DNA of 64,000 nucleotides from Euryarchaeota archaeon UBA103 (GCA_002506825.1 DAYH01000031.1:1-64000), one strand, 5' to 3'. Positions 16,408 to 25,386 are shown, counted from the stretch's first letter. The notes: generated by a model from the letters alone, not told the origin. Program-made: numbers and translations.

Positions 16408-17276
16408 TTTCGTTGTAGCGACATAAGCTCTTCAGTGGAAAGGGTATCTCCTGACATCAACTTAGACATCAAGTCAGACACCTCCGTCTTTTCATCGGAA
16501 ACGCTCTCATCTGACCTCGATTGGATAGCTTTTATCATATCCTGAATTGAGTGTATGCACCTAAGTGAAACTATGTAGAGGCTATGTATCGAATCAGCCT
16601 CCTTCTTAGACTTGGTCAATCCCGAATGTGCTGAGTTTGCTCTATCACGCAACCTATCAACTTCTTCTGATAATTCAACCATTAGGTCATGAGCATCCTG
16701 TGCCGATAAAACAGCCTTTTCTACTCTATTGTGTGCTTCTTCCTGTGCTCTCTCAGCACTTCGGACGCTGGACTTTAGATCACTGAGTCTGCCACCATCT
16801 TTATTCGATTCCTTAGCCTCCTTCAATTCCTGACTAAGCTTTTTCATTTCTCTGAAGAAACCCTTCTCACTAGCACCGGTGAAGCCCCCTCTTTCGTATT
16901 TCCTCTCTAGGGCATCCATCTTGGCCCTAATTTTAGCTGGGGAAGGTCCAGAACTCCTTCTGGCCTTCTCGCCGCTCTCTTCCAGCCTCGACAGAATCTC
17001 TCTTAGCTCTGTCCTAATGGATTTCAATTCATCAGATTTTACAGCTCTTTCTGTCTTAAGATCCTTAACTTTAGTATTGGCCTCATCACGAATCTCTTTC
17101 TGCGATCGAACCTCAGATATTAGCTCCTTTACTTGCCTATTAACCTCATTCCTGGTATCTAAATATACTCTAACTTTGGCATTTAATTCATCACGTAGCT
17201 CGCGCTTCTCGTCCAAGCCAGACTCTAAGGACTGCTTCGCTGGAGCGAAAACTTCAGTTATATCTTCTAGCTCCAT
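16404..17276 (-). CDS. Coiled-coil protein, COG1340-like (third gene of minus operon)
   Basis: A 290-residue, highly charged, almost wholly helical protein. 'RELRDELNAKV', 'RNEVNRQVKEL' and 'KEIRDEANTKVKDL' form heptad-like repeats typical of the archaeal coiled-coil family COG1340. A middle break at 'YERGGFTGASEKGFFREM' precedes a second coil. The tail contains 'KLMSGDTLSTEELMSLQ', a motif shared in looser form with the neighbouring coiled-coil proteins. I place the start at the ATG at 17276 because upstream codons would overlap the next gene. No ATPase motif, so this is not an SMC protein. Function unknown. Confidence 0.75.
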   Translation of the reverse strand: MELEDITEVFAPAKQSLESGLDEKRELRDELNAKVRVYLDTRNEVNRQVKELISEVRSQKEIRDEANTKVKDLKTERAVKSDELKSIRTELREILSRLEESGEKARRSSGPSPAKIRAKMDALERKYERGGFTGASEKGFFREMKKLSQELKEAKESNKDGGRLSDLKSSVRSAERAQEEAHNRVEKAVLSAQDAHDLMVELSEEVDRLRDRANSAHSGLTKSKKEADSIHSLYIVSLRCIHSIQDMIKAIQSRSDESVSDEKTEVSDLMSKLMSGDTLSTEELMSLQRN

Positions 17277-17337
17277 GTCAACCCCCACATAACCGAATTT
17301 GTATTGGCATTTAAGCACATAGTAGCAATAAATTTCC

Positions 17338-18306
17338 TCAATCTTCCCTCTTGGTTGCAAGATTCCCTTTTCTAGGCCCTCTCCGAGAGACTCCAATCCT
17401 CCTCTTCCTCTTACTAGATTGAGTTTTAGTAGTATTTTCAGATTTAATATCTCCGGATCCTCCATCTGTCAACTCCGAGAGACTCCCGGATCCCAGAAGC
17501 GCATCTAGTTCCACAGTACTGAGAGATCCCCCAGTCTTGGCTTTGGCTTTGATTTCAGAAAATCTGACTTTCCTATTTCTTCCACCAGTTACCCTCTGGT
17601 AAGCCTTAACCCTGGAAAGACTCTTCCTCAAGGATTTCCTCTTGGAATCAATCACTTCTATTCGCTTATCGATTTTTGTTATTCTTTTACTAATCTTACC
17701 GACTTCCGACCTACTCGACTTATTTTCAACTCCAGACTCCGAAGTTGACTCACTCTCCATGACCTCTTTTTCTTTTCGGCCCTCATCTAGCTTCACTGTT
17801 ACCTCCCTCATTTCCTTAGCTTTCTCTATGTATTGCGAGTGAGCCTTTTCTGAGTCCCCCTTCTTGATAATAGAGGCCTGAATTTCGAAGAATCTTCTGA
17901 ATGCTTCCAACTCACGAGAGAGTGTTGGAACGGCAGTCAAATCATTGTCAATTGTAGTCAATCTTCTATGTGTCTCAGATAGCCATTCTTTCAGTACTTC
18001 CATCGGGGGCGGAATAAGTCTATTGACATCATCCCTCTTCTTTCGGGAAGAATCTGCAGCCTTCTTTATCTCGTGAAATCTTCTCAGCAGCCCCCTTCTT
18101 TCGGAATTGGCTCCTTCCATCTTTCCAACTATGCCACGTAATATTCTGACTCTGTTAACTAAGTCCATTCTCTCTGAACGTAGATCCCTTCTTTCACCCT
18201 CGAGAGAGCCAAGATCCCTGTCAAGCCCACTCCTCATTTCTTGAATCTCATGGCCATCAAGATCTTCCAGATCACTGAATGAGCTAGCTAAATTATCTTC
18301 GCTCAT
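17338..18306 (-). CDS. Coiled-coil protein with strongly basic C-terminal tail (second gene of minus operon)
   Basis: A 322-residue coiled-coil protein. Residues ~10-200 are heptad-rich ('DLRSERMDLVNRVRILRGIV'). Residues ~205-250 are very basic. 'GGSLSTVELDALLGSGSLSE' resembles the tail motif of the downstream protein. The last ~35 residues are Lys/Arg-rich ('SKRKRRIGVSRRGPRKG'), suggesting binding to nucleic acid or acidic lipid. It overlaps the upstream gene by four bases (ATGA). No enzyme motif. Together with its neighbours it is inferred to form a multi-component filament or scaffold. Confidence 0.75.
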   Translation of the reverse strand: MSEDNLASSFSDLEDLDGHEIQEMRSGLDRDLGSLEGERRDLRSERMDLVNRVRILRGIVGKMEGANSERRGLLRRFHEIKKAADSSRKKRDDVNRLIPPPMEVLKEWLSETHRRLTTIDNDLTAVPTLSRELEAFRRFFEIQASIIKKGDSEKAHSQYIEKAKEMREVTVKLDEGRKEKEVMESESTSESGVENKSSRSEVGKISKRITKIDKRIEVIDSKRKSLRKSLSRVKAYQRVTGGRNRKVRFSEIKAKAKTGGSLSTVELDALLGSGSLSELTDGGSGDIKSENTTKTQSSKRKRRIGVSRRGPRKGNLATKRED

Positions 18307-19118
18307 TCCTCTTCATCTCCTTTCTTCTTTACTCTCTTCCTCGCAAAAGAAGACGCTCCACCTTCCAAGACCCTATTCATATCATTTAAGAGATCATCAA
18401 ATCCTGTTTCACTATCTCCAAAACCAGTAGACAACTTCCCCTTCCAAAGAGAAATGGCATCCGATGACTGAGCATAGAGCTCTCTAGCACGATCCAATTG
18501 TCTCCTGATATCTCTAATTTCAGACTGCATTGAGATTTTCTTTTCATACAGAGGCTGGGCCTTTTCAACAGCCTTCAGCATCCTAGAATGTGCCGCTTCT
18601 GAAATTCTGAAATTAGAAATCATAATCTTTCTAGAATCTACATACTTAGTCATTTCAGGATTCGAATCTCTTCTTTCTTTGAGCCATTTCTCATTCTTCT
18701 CAATAAGCTTCCTTCGCTTAGCTATCAGCTTTCCTTCTTCTTTATGGTCCAATGCAGAAGTTTCTATCCTTTCTTCAATATTTTCCAATTCTTCGAGAAG
18801 CTTAACCTTCTTCCATTCAGGATCAAGGCTTATCATGCCGCCTTTATTGGAAAGTGATTCTATTGACTCTTTGACCTCGGATAATTTAGCTCTTGCAACG
18901 GCCTGGGAAGAATCGCGTTCAGATTTCTTCTCAGCCACAGTTTCATTGGCTTTCCTATGCGATTCAACAGCTCTCTTAACACGCGGAGACAGAGACTCTT
19001 CTTCTGCTTCTAGATTCCTAATGACATTGGGCAACTGCTCTTCTAATGCCTTCCAACGTGCCAGAAGACCTTCGGCTAGCTCCTCGGGTTTCACCTCTAG
19101 CAATTGTTCGACGTTCAT
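18303..19118 (-). CDS. Coiled-coil protein (first gene of minus operon)
   Basis: A 271-residue coiled-coil protein starting at the ATG at 19118; codons further upstream would extend into the divergent promoter and into the neighbouring gene. Heptad-rich segments cover nearly the full length ('LEELENIEERIETSA', 'KIMISNFRISEAAHSRML'). The tail contains 'GFDDLLNDMNRVLEGG' and a basic end. No signal peptide, membrane helix or nucleotide-binding motif. It is the promoter-proximal gene of a tightly packed three-gene operon, divergent from the CARDB-like/DtxR operon, with a palindrome between them. Confidence 0.75.
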   Translation of the reverse strand: MNVEQLLEVKPEELAEGLLARWKALEEQLPNVIRNLEAEEESLSPRVKRAVESHRKANETVAEKKSERDSSQAVARAKLSEVKESIESLSNKGGMISLDPEWKKVKLLEELENIEERIETSALDHKEEGKLIAKRRKLIEKNEKWLKERRDSNPEMTKYVDSRKIMISNFRISEAAHSRMLKAVEKAQPLYEKKISMQSEIRDIRRQLDRARELYAQSSDAISLWKGKLSTGFGDSETGFDDLLNDMNRVLEGGASSFARKRVKKKGDEEE

Positions 19119-19149
19119 GACATTCGGCTCCAGCCGGGACTGTCGGTTA

Positions 19150-19168
19150 AAGGTCACTATGTGACCTT
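19150..19168. promoter_or_regulatory. Perfect 19-bp palindrome in divergent promoter (candidate operator)
   Basis: AAGGTCAC-TAT-GTGACCTT: two perfect 8-base arms around a 3-base centre, located midway in the 103-base space between two divergent operons. DtxR-family regulators bind interrupted palindromes of about this length, and a DtxR-type protein is encoded 2 kb away (21122). The binding partner is an inference; the palindrome is seen directly. Confidence 0.6.
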
Positions 19169-19221
19169 GGAAGGGGTTTGTTTGATACGCCTTCACATCT
19201 CGGAAGTTTTGGGGCGAGGAT

Positions 19222-21129
19222 GTGAAGCATACCGCATCATACATCATATTACTCACTTTCACTCTACTTCTATCCAATTCTTCTTCTGCAGATAGCACTC
19301 AATTACAAGAAATTGAAATTCAAGAACCTTCAGACTGGGAAATTCTGGTTATTGATCAATCAACATCCTCCCCTAATGGTAATGAAACCTTTTCAGATGG
19401 AGATTTTGTGACTTTATCAGTAATGGTTACCAATACAGGTTCTCAGTCGATAAATGGCAGTTGGAAATTAGAATCACTTTCCAACGGAGTATGGAATTCC
19501 CCTACTAGTCAGAATGCAACATGGAATGGTAACGACGACCAAATTTCAGAGATAACCTTGGGCCCTCTGGCAGAAGGAACTATGACATTCAGATTTGAGA
19601 TTAAACTAGATGGCTCAACAATAAATATTTCTCAAACCAGAGAAATCATAGTATACCCAAACCCAGTTCTATTCAGTTCAGCAGGGGATTCAATAATTGC
19701 AATAACGGGGGAACCGGCGAATATAGGCGATACCATAACAGCATCCATTCTGGTAAAGAACGAAGGCGTCTCGGAAGGATCAGTAGTGCTCACACTCTAT
19801 GATACTAACTCAACAATGATGTTATCGGGAGAACCGGTAATGATAAGCCCCGGTTCCAGCAGAGAGGTTTCAGTGGATTTCAACTTCTCCTCATACGGGG
19901 AAAAGCAATTCCATTGGAGGATAAACAGTGAGTTAGGAGGTGTATCTCCCGATTTGACTGGAAGCCACTTAATCACAATTCTTCAACAACAACAGGTTAA
20001 GCTGGGACTCTCATCTAGTGATTGGTCCGCTTCCAATGGACTAGATATCGGCTATTGGATTTCCCTTACAGACGGTCCCGAAAGAAAGGCGCAGGTATCG
20101 ATAAGTGAATTTGAATCTGGAGTCTCTAAAGAACTTCAGAAATTCACGATTACTCTAAGTCAGGGTGTGAGGGAGCTCAATATTCAGATTTCCAATCCAA
20201 GTCTTGAGCTTGATAGGATAAGAATTTCTGTAAGTCCGTTAAGTTGGACTTCTAATCAAATCCCTGATTTGGATGTTCAGTTGATTAGTCCACAGCCGAT
20301 AATAGTGATTTCTTCATGTGCGCAGAATCCAGATAATCTTGATATTTCGGACACATTAGTAATCACATGTACTATTTCCAACGAGGGCAATTCAAACTCC
20401 ATGCCCGGCGAAGTATCTCTTTCCAGAGTCTCAGATGGATATATTTTCGCCGAATCAGGATTATCCATTGCAGAAATAAATATCGGAGAGTTCAAGCAGA
20501 TATCATTGACAGTCCAAAATTGGCAGGATGAGGGAACTACGGCCCTTCAAGTAAAATTTTCATCAGACATAAGTACGGCAACCGGAAGTATAGCAGTTCA
20601 GGCCAATCAAAGGCCTTCAGAAGGTTTTGAGGTCCCCTTCGATCCAACCGCCGCACTTTTGGGAGCAGTTTCGGGACTGGTTTTGATGATGGTAATATTG
20701 GCATTCTGGCGCGTAGCGACAGAGAGAACACCAGACACTGAAAGGAAAGGCCCCGATTCAGCTTCAAGAATTGAGAAGAGGAGGGAGCGAGATAACATAG
20801 AGGCATCCTGCCCAACGTGCAGTCAGAGGCTCAGCATTCCAGGTGATCATGTGGGAAGAGTGAGATGTCCTGCTTGTTCTAATAGTTTCGAAGTAGGAGT
20901 AAAAGAGAAAATCCAGGTCAATGACGAAGCACCTAGAATTGAAGAAAATTCAGAAAAGGAAAATTTAGAAAAATCAGCAGAAGTTTCCTCTACTTCGGAC
21001 ACCGACATACTTCCATGCCCATCGTGTGACCAGTTACTAAAGGTCCCGTTGGGTAAGAGGCCGGTGATGTCTAGATGCCCCGCATGCAGGTGTGAATTTA
21101 TGGCACTTGGAGGTGATTTAGATGCTTGA
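19222..21129 (+). CDS. Secreted CARDB-like surface protein with one membrane helix and two cytosolic zinc ribbons
   Basis: A 635-residue protein starting at GTG after 'gaggat'. A signal peptide (about 5-22) is followed by a long beta-rich ectodomain with several CARDB-like units ('SVMVTNTGSQSINGSWKLES', 'GDTITASILVKNEGVSEGS', 'DTLVITCTISNEGNSN'). A membrane helix spans ~475-497. The cytosolic tail has two zinc-ribbon-like motifs, 'CPTCSQRLSIP...CPAC' and 'CPSCDQLLKVP...CPAC', of the MJ0042 kind. This joins an outside adhesion or sensing region to inside zinc ribbons. Its end overlaps the DtxR gene by 8 bases. Function unknown. Confidence 0.78.
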   Translation: MKHTASYIILLTFTLLLSNSSSADSTQLQEIEIQEPSDWEILVIDQSTSSPNGNETFSDGDFVTLSVMVTNTGSQSINGSWKLESLSNGVWNSPTSQNATWNGNDDQISEITLGPLAEGTMTFRFEIKLDGSTINISQTREIIVYPNPVLFSSAGDSIIAITGEPANIGDTITASILVKNEGVSEGSVVLTLYDTNSTMMLSGEPVMISPGSSREVSVDFNFSSYGEKQFHWRINSELGGVSPDLTGSHLITILQQQQVKLGLSSSDWSASNGLDIGYWISLTDGPERKAQVSISEFESGVSKELQKFTITLSQGVRELNIQISNPSLELDRIRISVSPLSWTSNQIPDLDVQLISPQPIIVISSCAQNPDNLDISDTLVITCTISNEGNSNSMPGEVSLSRVSDGYIFAESGLSIAEINIGEFKQISLTVQNWQDEGTTALQVKFSSDISTATGSIAVQANQRPSEGFEVPFDPTAALLGAVSGLVLMMVILAFWRVATERTPDTERKGPDSASRIEKRRERDNIEASCPTCSQRLSIPGDHVGRVRCPACSNSFEVGVKEKIQVNDEAPRIEENSEKENLEKSAEVSSTSDTDILPCPSCDQLLKVPLGKRPVMSRCPACRCEFMALGGDLDA

Positions 21130-21772
21130 TCTAAGTGAATTCGAGGAGATGTACCTAAAGAAAATCTTTGAGATATACGACAGAGAGCCCAGTACAATTG
21201 TTAAAACCTCGCAATTGGCAGAATCAATGTCAGTTTCCAACGCTTCTACTACGGAAATGATTCAAAGGCTGTCAGAAAGAGATTTACTGACATATGTCCC
21301 TTACAAGGGCTGTAGGCTTACTCCAGAAGGATTCAATATTGCAGCTCGGATAAAAAGAAGAGAGGGCCTGTTGAAGATTTTACTCATAGATGTGATCGGA
21401 TACAAGGGGGATGTAGAAGCTGTTTCCTGTAAGATGGAGCACGGCATAACCCCAGGTCTAGAGGAGGCATTGGATCGGATGCTAGGGTATCCAGATAAAA
21501 CCCCTGACGGAATAAAAATTCCTTCTGTCAAGAGAGCCGTGGAGCCAATCAGTTCCGGTCTTTTACTGCCACTTTACAATCTTCCATTCGGCACCACTGC
21601 GACAATCGAAATTATTGCACTAAATCCCACTGAAATTAAAACCCTAGATTTAACAGGTTTAGGTATTGGATCGAAGATAAAAATAAATCAAGATGGAATC
21701 TATTGCAACGGGAATAGAATCTCCATAAGCGAATCTATTATGAAGAGAATTTTATCGCGCACGGAGAATTAA
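21122..21772 (+). CDS. DtxR/MntR-family metal-dependent transcription regulator
   Basis: A 216-residue regulator with the DtxR layout: N-terminal winged helix ('TSQLAESMSVSNASTTEMIQ'), dimer and metal domain, and C-terminal FeoA/SH3-like domain (about 140-216). Primary metal-site residues of DtxR are kept at almost the same numbering: M10, C103, E106, H107 ('SCKMEH'). The ancillary-site residues seem changed (positions aligned with DtxR H79, E83 and H98 are E81, K85 and E99, by my alignment). Family members repress iron or manganese genes, but the neighbours here are coiled-coil and membrane proteins. The palindrome at 19150 is a plausible target. Confidence 0.88.
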   Translation: MLDLSEFEEMYLKKIFEIYDREPSTIVKTSQLAESMSVSNASTTEMIQRLSERDLLTYVPYKGCRLTPEGFNIAARIKRREGLLKILLIDVIGYKGDVEAVSCKMEHGITPGLEEALDRMLGYPDKTPDGIKIPSVKRAVEPISSGLLLPLYNLPFGTTATIEIIALNPTEIKTLDLTGLGIGSKIKINQDGIYCNGNRISISESIMKRILSRTEN

Positions 21773-21773
21773 C

Positions 21774-23342
21774 ATGACTGATGAAGAGAGTGAAAATTTG
21801 GACCTCGACTCCATGGCAGATGACCTAGCTGGAGTAGCTCCGCCGGCCCCCACTGTCCCTATATCCAATATTTCTACAGCAGGAACCACTTGGATGGACG
21901 ATACTCTGCGCTCGAAAGAATCTGCACTCTTGAGGTTAGATAGATTATTGGTAAGCGGCGGAGCCAGGCTAGTACTATTTCTTCCATTGTTAACAATCGT
22001 TTTACTTGGGGCGGCCCAATCGTACGGCAGTAATGATATGGAATGGTGGAACGCGACTCTGAGGGAAGCCGCCGGCGGATTTTCATTGGTTCGTACGACT
22101 TATGCGGTCGCGTTGCTAATACTGATTGCCGATATATTTCTTCTAACGATATTACTCAGGATGATGACTTACTCAAGAACAATATTCCATCATGAGGCCG
22201 ATGCTTTGACTTCCTCCGGATTGACTTTTAGGAGCTCCCATGGGTATGCAGAGATGAGGGCGACCTTAGATGGCTCAATCAGACAGGTTACGGCAATTTC
22301 TTCTCTGATAGTAATTTCATCAATTCTTCTTGCCTTGTCGCTATGGTTTCCATCTGGCCAAGAACAGGTTAGCCCTGTCCTCTTGGCATTATCTACAGGC
22401 TCTCTCCTGGCAGGTTACGGGGTCCAGCTAATCTCCGACAGATCACGATTCAATGCTTCTGAACCCTGGGGGATGCTCGAGGCTTTCTCCCCCCCAATCC
22501 ATCCAGCACTGTTGAATAGGCCATTCAATGATGTCATTAAAGCACATATTGATCCTCTTCTAGGAATTAGAATTACGGAGTATCTAAAAACGGTGAAATC
22601 AGAACTCAGAGAGGGTTACACATTGTCCGAGCTACAAGAGGCCCTCCTTTTACTTCTTCACCTGAGAAGATCTTCTCTAATTTCCGAATCTGAGTTCAGA
22701 AAGAATCTTGAATTAATGGTCGAGCCAACAGCAATAGACGGTCTTTTCAGACATCCAGAGGTTGGTGAAGAGACTTGGGACAGGTTACTTCAACATGCTA
22801 GAAGTGAATGTAAGCCATTTTTCAGATTACACGATAGAATGAGAATGAGGAGGGGGATAAGTAGCTCTGATGGAGGGTTCTGGTTTGATGTCGACATGGA
22901 GAATCTTGTCGTTGGCCAAGCAAATTTATTTGCATTTATACTAAATTCTGGAGATGAGCCGAAGGACCTTGTCCTGAAGATTCAAACACCGGATTTCAAA
23001 CCGAATGAATGTGTATACAAATTACATTCATCGCCTCTCATTTCTACATCAGATCCGCTTAACCCCTCCTCTCTTTCATTTATGATCCAAGAAATGACAA
23101 ATAATACAAGCATCGTTTGGCAAAGCCTTCTCCCATCAATAAAAGGAGAGGCAACGGTTACAGTAAGACTGGAGGACGACTCGGGAAATCTTATCTCAGG
23201 AAGAGTACTAAATGTCCAAGTTGGTAGCGACTTAATATCTAGAACTAGAAGAACGGTAGGGGCGATGTTCATGATAGGCGCCCTCATAGCCATGACTTCT
23301 CCATTACTGCCCTTCGCAGGCTCTGTTCTAGGTCTACTTTGA
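21774..23342 (+). CDS. Uncharacterised multi-pass membrane protein
   Basis: A 522-residue protein of no family I recognise. An acidic, proline-containing N-terminus precedes about four membrane helices (near 66-84, 107-129, 173-192, 202-219). A large soluble region of ~270 residues follows, with helices then a beta-rich part ('ATVTVRLEDDSGNLISGRVL'). A last hydrophobic segment is at ~495-520. It starts one base after the DtxR stop and its stop overlaps the start of the next coiled-coil gene (TGATG), so it belongs to the same operon. It may be the membrane anchor of the coiled-coil assembly; this is inferred from context. Confidence 0.7.
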   Translation: MTDEESENLDLDSMADDLAGVAPPAPTVPISNISTAGTTWMDDTLRSKESALLRLDRLLVSGGARLVLFLPLLTIVLLGAAQSYGSNDMEWWNATLREAAGGFSLVRTTYAVALLILIADIFLLTILLRMMTYSRTIFHHEADALTSSGLTFRSSHGYAEMRATLDGSIRQVTAISSLIVISSILLALSLWFPSGQEQVSPVLLALSTGSLLAGYGVQLISDRSRFNASEPWGMLEAFSPPIHPALLNRPFNDVIKAHIDPLLGIRITEYLKTVKSELREGYTLSELQEALLLLLHLRRSSLISESEFRKNLELMVEPTAIDGLFRHPEVGEETWDRLLQHARSECKPFFRLHDRMRMRRGISSSDGGFWFDVDMENLVVGQANLFAFILNSGDEPKDLVLKIQTPDFKPNECVYKLHSSPLISTSDPLNPSSLSFMIQEMTNNTSIVWQSLLPSIKGEATVTVRLEDDSGNLISGRVLNVQVGSDLISRTRRTVGAMFMIGALIAMTSPLLPFAGSVLGLL

Positions 23343-24382
23343 TGAGTTCCATTCAAGAACATCCACCTTGTCGCATAGTCGTGAACGATGAGGAAAACGG
23401 TCCCGACGATGATCTAAAAACCAGGCTTCACGCTATGGAGTCCAGGCTAAGAAGAATGAGGGATCAAAGAGCATCTCATAATGAAGACGCTCGAAGGGCA
23501 GCTAATTCTAGGAACTCAGTTCAAGAACAATCAAAGGAAATAAGATCTAACATAGAGGAAAAACTATCCGAGCAGAAAGAAGTCAGAACTAGGGCAAAGT
23601 CACATCAAGCTCAAAGAGATGCCATACAGTCTAGAATAAGGGAAATTATCAACAGCAAGAGAGGGCGGAGAAATGAAGCTGGTAAAGCCAAGTCAGATGT
23701 GGTTGAATTATCAGAAGCGATCGCTGAGATTTCACAAATAGAGAACAAGCTCATGACTGATGGGACATTGACTCTAAAGGCGGAGAACAGACTTTTGAGA
23801 AAACTGAAAAATTTAGCATCAAGAAGAGACGAACTACTTCCTAAGGCGGCCGAATTCGAAGCCATCAACATCGATCTCGGTGATTTGGAAGGAACCATCC
23901 AGACTCTGAAGGCAGAAGCAGATGCTCAACATGAAGAGATGAAAAAAGCTCATGAAGAAGCAGATGCCATTTGGGAGGAAGTAAAGCCAATGTTGGAAGA
24001 ACGTGACTTCCTGAGGTCAGAAGGAGACAGGCTTCATGGGATATTCGTGGAGTCCAAAGAATTGGCTAACTCGGTCCATGCAGAAATTGAGTCTCTGCTG
24101 AAAGAGGTGAATGAGGCTAGAGATGAAATGAAGTCGAGAAGGGAGGAAAGGGCTAGAGTGATAAGGGAACACAATGAGTCCGTCAGAGAAGCCCTCAAGA
24201 CGCCAGATAAAGACGAGACTCTTGCTGACTCTCTTACAGATAGACTACTCTCAGAGGGTTCACTAACACTGGGTGGTTCAATGTCAGGAGATCCCCAAGC
24301 ATCACCCAGTGCAAATACCTCAATTCCGCAGAAAAGAAAGAAATCTAGGAAAGTTGGAGCTTTCAGGAAAACTAGAAAGTAG
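23342..24382 (+). CDS. Coiled-coil protein, COG1340-like, with basic tail
   Basis: A 346-residue coiled-coil protein, last gene of the plus operon. Heptad-rich helices run from ~25 to ~290 ('NVHAEIE'-type and 'EARDEMKSRREERARVI' segments). Two loops resemble the tail motif of the divergent coiled-coil proteins: 'ENKLMTDGTLTLKAENRL' and 'LTDRLLSEGSLTLGG'. The last residues are basic ('KRKKSRKVGAFRKTRK'). The ATG at 23342 is preferred over the TTG three bases earlier. It is likely a distant paralog of the genes at 16404-19118, now under the same divergent promoter region. Confidence 0.75.
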   Translation: MSSIQEHPPCRIVVNDEENGPDDDLKTRLHAMESRLRRMRDQRASHNEDARRAANSRNSVQEQSKEIRSNIEEKLSEQKEVRTRAKSHQAQRDAIQSRIREIINSKRGRRNEAGKAKSDVVELSEAIAEISQIENKLMTDGTLTLKAENRLLRKLKNLASRRDELLPKAAEFEAINIDLGDLEGTIQTLKAEADAQHEEMKKAHEEADAIWEEVKPMLEERDFLRSEGDRLHGIFVESKELANSVHAEIESLLKEVNEARDEMKSRREERARVIREHNESVREALKTPDKDETLADSLTDRLLSEGSLTLGGSMSGDPQASPSANTSIPQKRKKSRKVGAFRKTRK

Positions 24383-24384
24383 TA

Positions 24385-25386
24385 CTACCATCCTCTTTCT
24401 TCAAGTCTTACCGCAAGCGTCTCAATCTCCAGTCCAGGCATAGCTTCACCAATCATCGAGCAAGCCTCAGAAACAATAGAAGGGTCATTGTAGTGGTGTG
24501 TAGCCATTACTATGGCTTCCGCAGTGTTAGCTGGATCAGAGCTCTTGAAGATACCAGAGCCAACGAATACTCCGTCCATTCCATGGCTCATCATCAAAGC
24601 CGCGTCTGCTGGAGTGGCAATTCCTCCCGCAGAAAAAGTGACAACTGGCAAGCGCTTACTTTCGACTACGTCTGCAAGAACTGACTCTACTTCGGCATAC
24701 AAATCTTCCATTTCTCCAAAGGGCGTAGTTTTGGAGCTAATATTAAGATTCGATCCTCTCTTTACTCGATGGTAACCATCCATTATGGAAGTCATTATCT
24801 CATCATATCTTTCACTATCAGAATCCGTGTTTACTTCACAAAGATACTCTATTTCTTTACTCACAACAACAGCATGTTGTACGGCACTAACGACATTTCC
24901 TGTACCTGCCTCTCCCTTGGTTCTAATCATGGCGGCGCCCTCTGCTATTCTTCTGACAGCTTCTCCTAGGTTTGTGCAACCACATACAAATGGAATAGTG
25001 AAATTATTCTTAGGGATGTGGAAGAATGGATCAGCAGGAGTTAATACCTCAGACTCATCTATCATGTCTACTCCTAATTGCTCTAAAACCCGTGCTTCTT
25101 CACTATGCCCAATCCTTGCTTTAGCCATAACTGGGATACTAGTAGTTTCTATTATCTCCTCGATCATCTGGGGGTGACTCATTCTCGCAACTCCGCCCAT
25201 CGCACGAATATCTGCTGGAACTCTCTCTAAAGCCATGACCGAAACTGCACCTGCATCCTCAGCTATGTGAGCTTCTTCAGGGGTCACAACATCCATGATT
25301 ACGCCGCCCTCTTGCATTTTGGCAAAACCCCTCTTCAGGAGCTCGGTTCCGTGACGCATCTTTGTCATATCAAAGGAGGTAGTCAT
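24385..25386 (-). CDS. pdxS: Pyridoxal 5'-phosphate synthase subunit PdxS
   Basis: A 333-residue PdxS (Pdx1), which makes pyridoxal phosphate from ribose 5-phosphate, glyceraldehyde 3-phosphate and ammonia. Conserved blocks include 'GGVIMDVVTPEEAHIAEDAG', 'VMALERVPADIRA', 'IPVMAKARIGH' with the catalytic lysine region, and 'TKGEAGTGNVVSAVQHA'. The length is somewhat above the usual ~295, with an insertion around 'CEVNTDSDSERYDEIM'. The glutaminase partner PdxT is not in this window. It is convergent with the coiled-coil gene, with two bases between the stops. Confidence 0.95.
   Translation of the reverse strand: MTTSFDMTKMRHGTELLKRGFAKMQEGGVIMDVVTPEEAHIAEDAGAVSVMALERVPADIRAMGGVARMSHPQMIEEIIETTSIPVMAKARIGHSEEARVLEQLGVDMIDESEVLTPADPFFHIPKNNFTIPFVCGCTNLGEAVRRIAEGAAMIRTKGEAGTGNVVSAVQHAVVVSKEIEYLCEVNTDSDSERYDEIMTSIMDGYHRVKRGSNLNISSKTTPFGEMEDLYAEVESVLADVVESKRLPVVTFSAGGIATPADAALMMSHGMDGVFVGSGIFKSSDPANTAEAIVMATHHYNDPSIVSEACSMIGEAMPGLEIETLAVRLEERGW

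Noticed and set aside
16404..19118. SMC or Rad50-type ATPases
   Set aside because: No Walker A, Walker B or hinge domain in any of the coiled-coil proteins.
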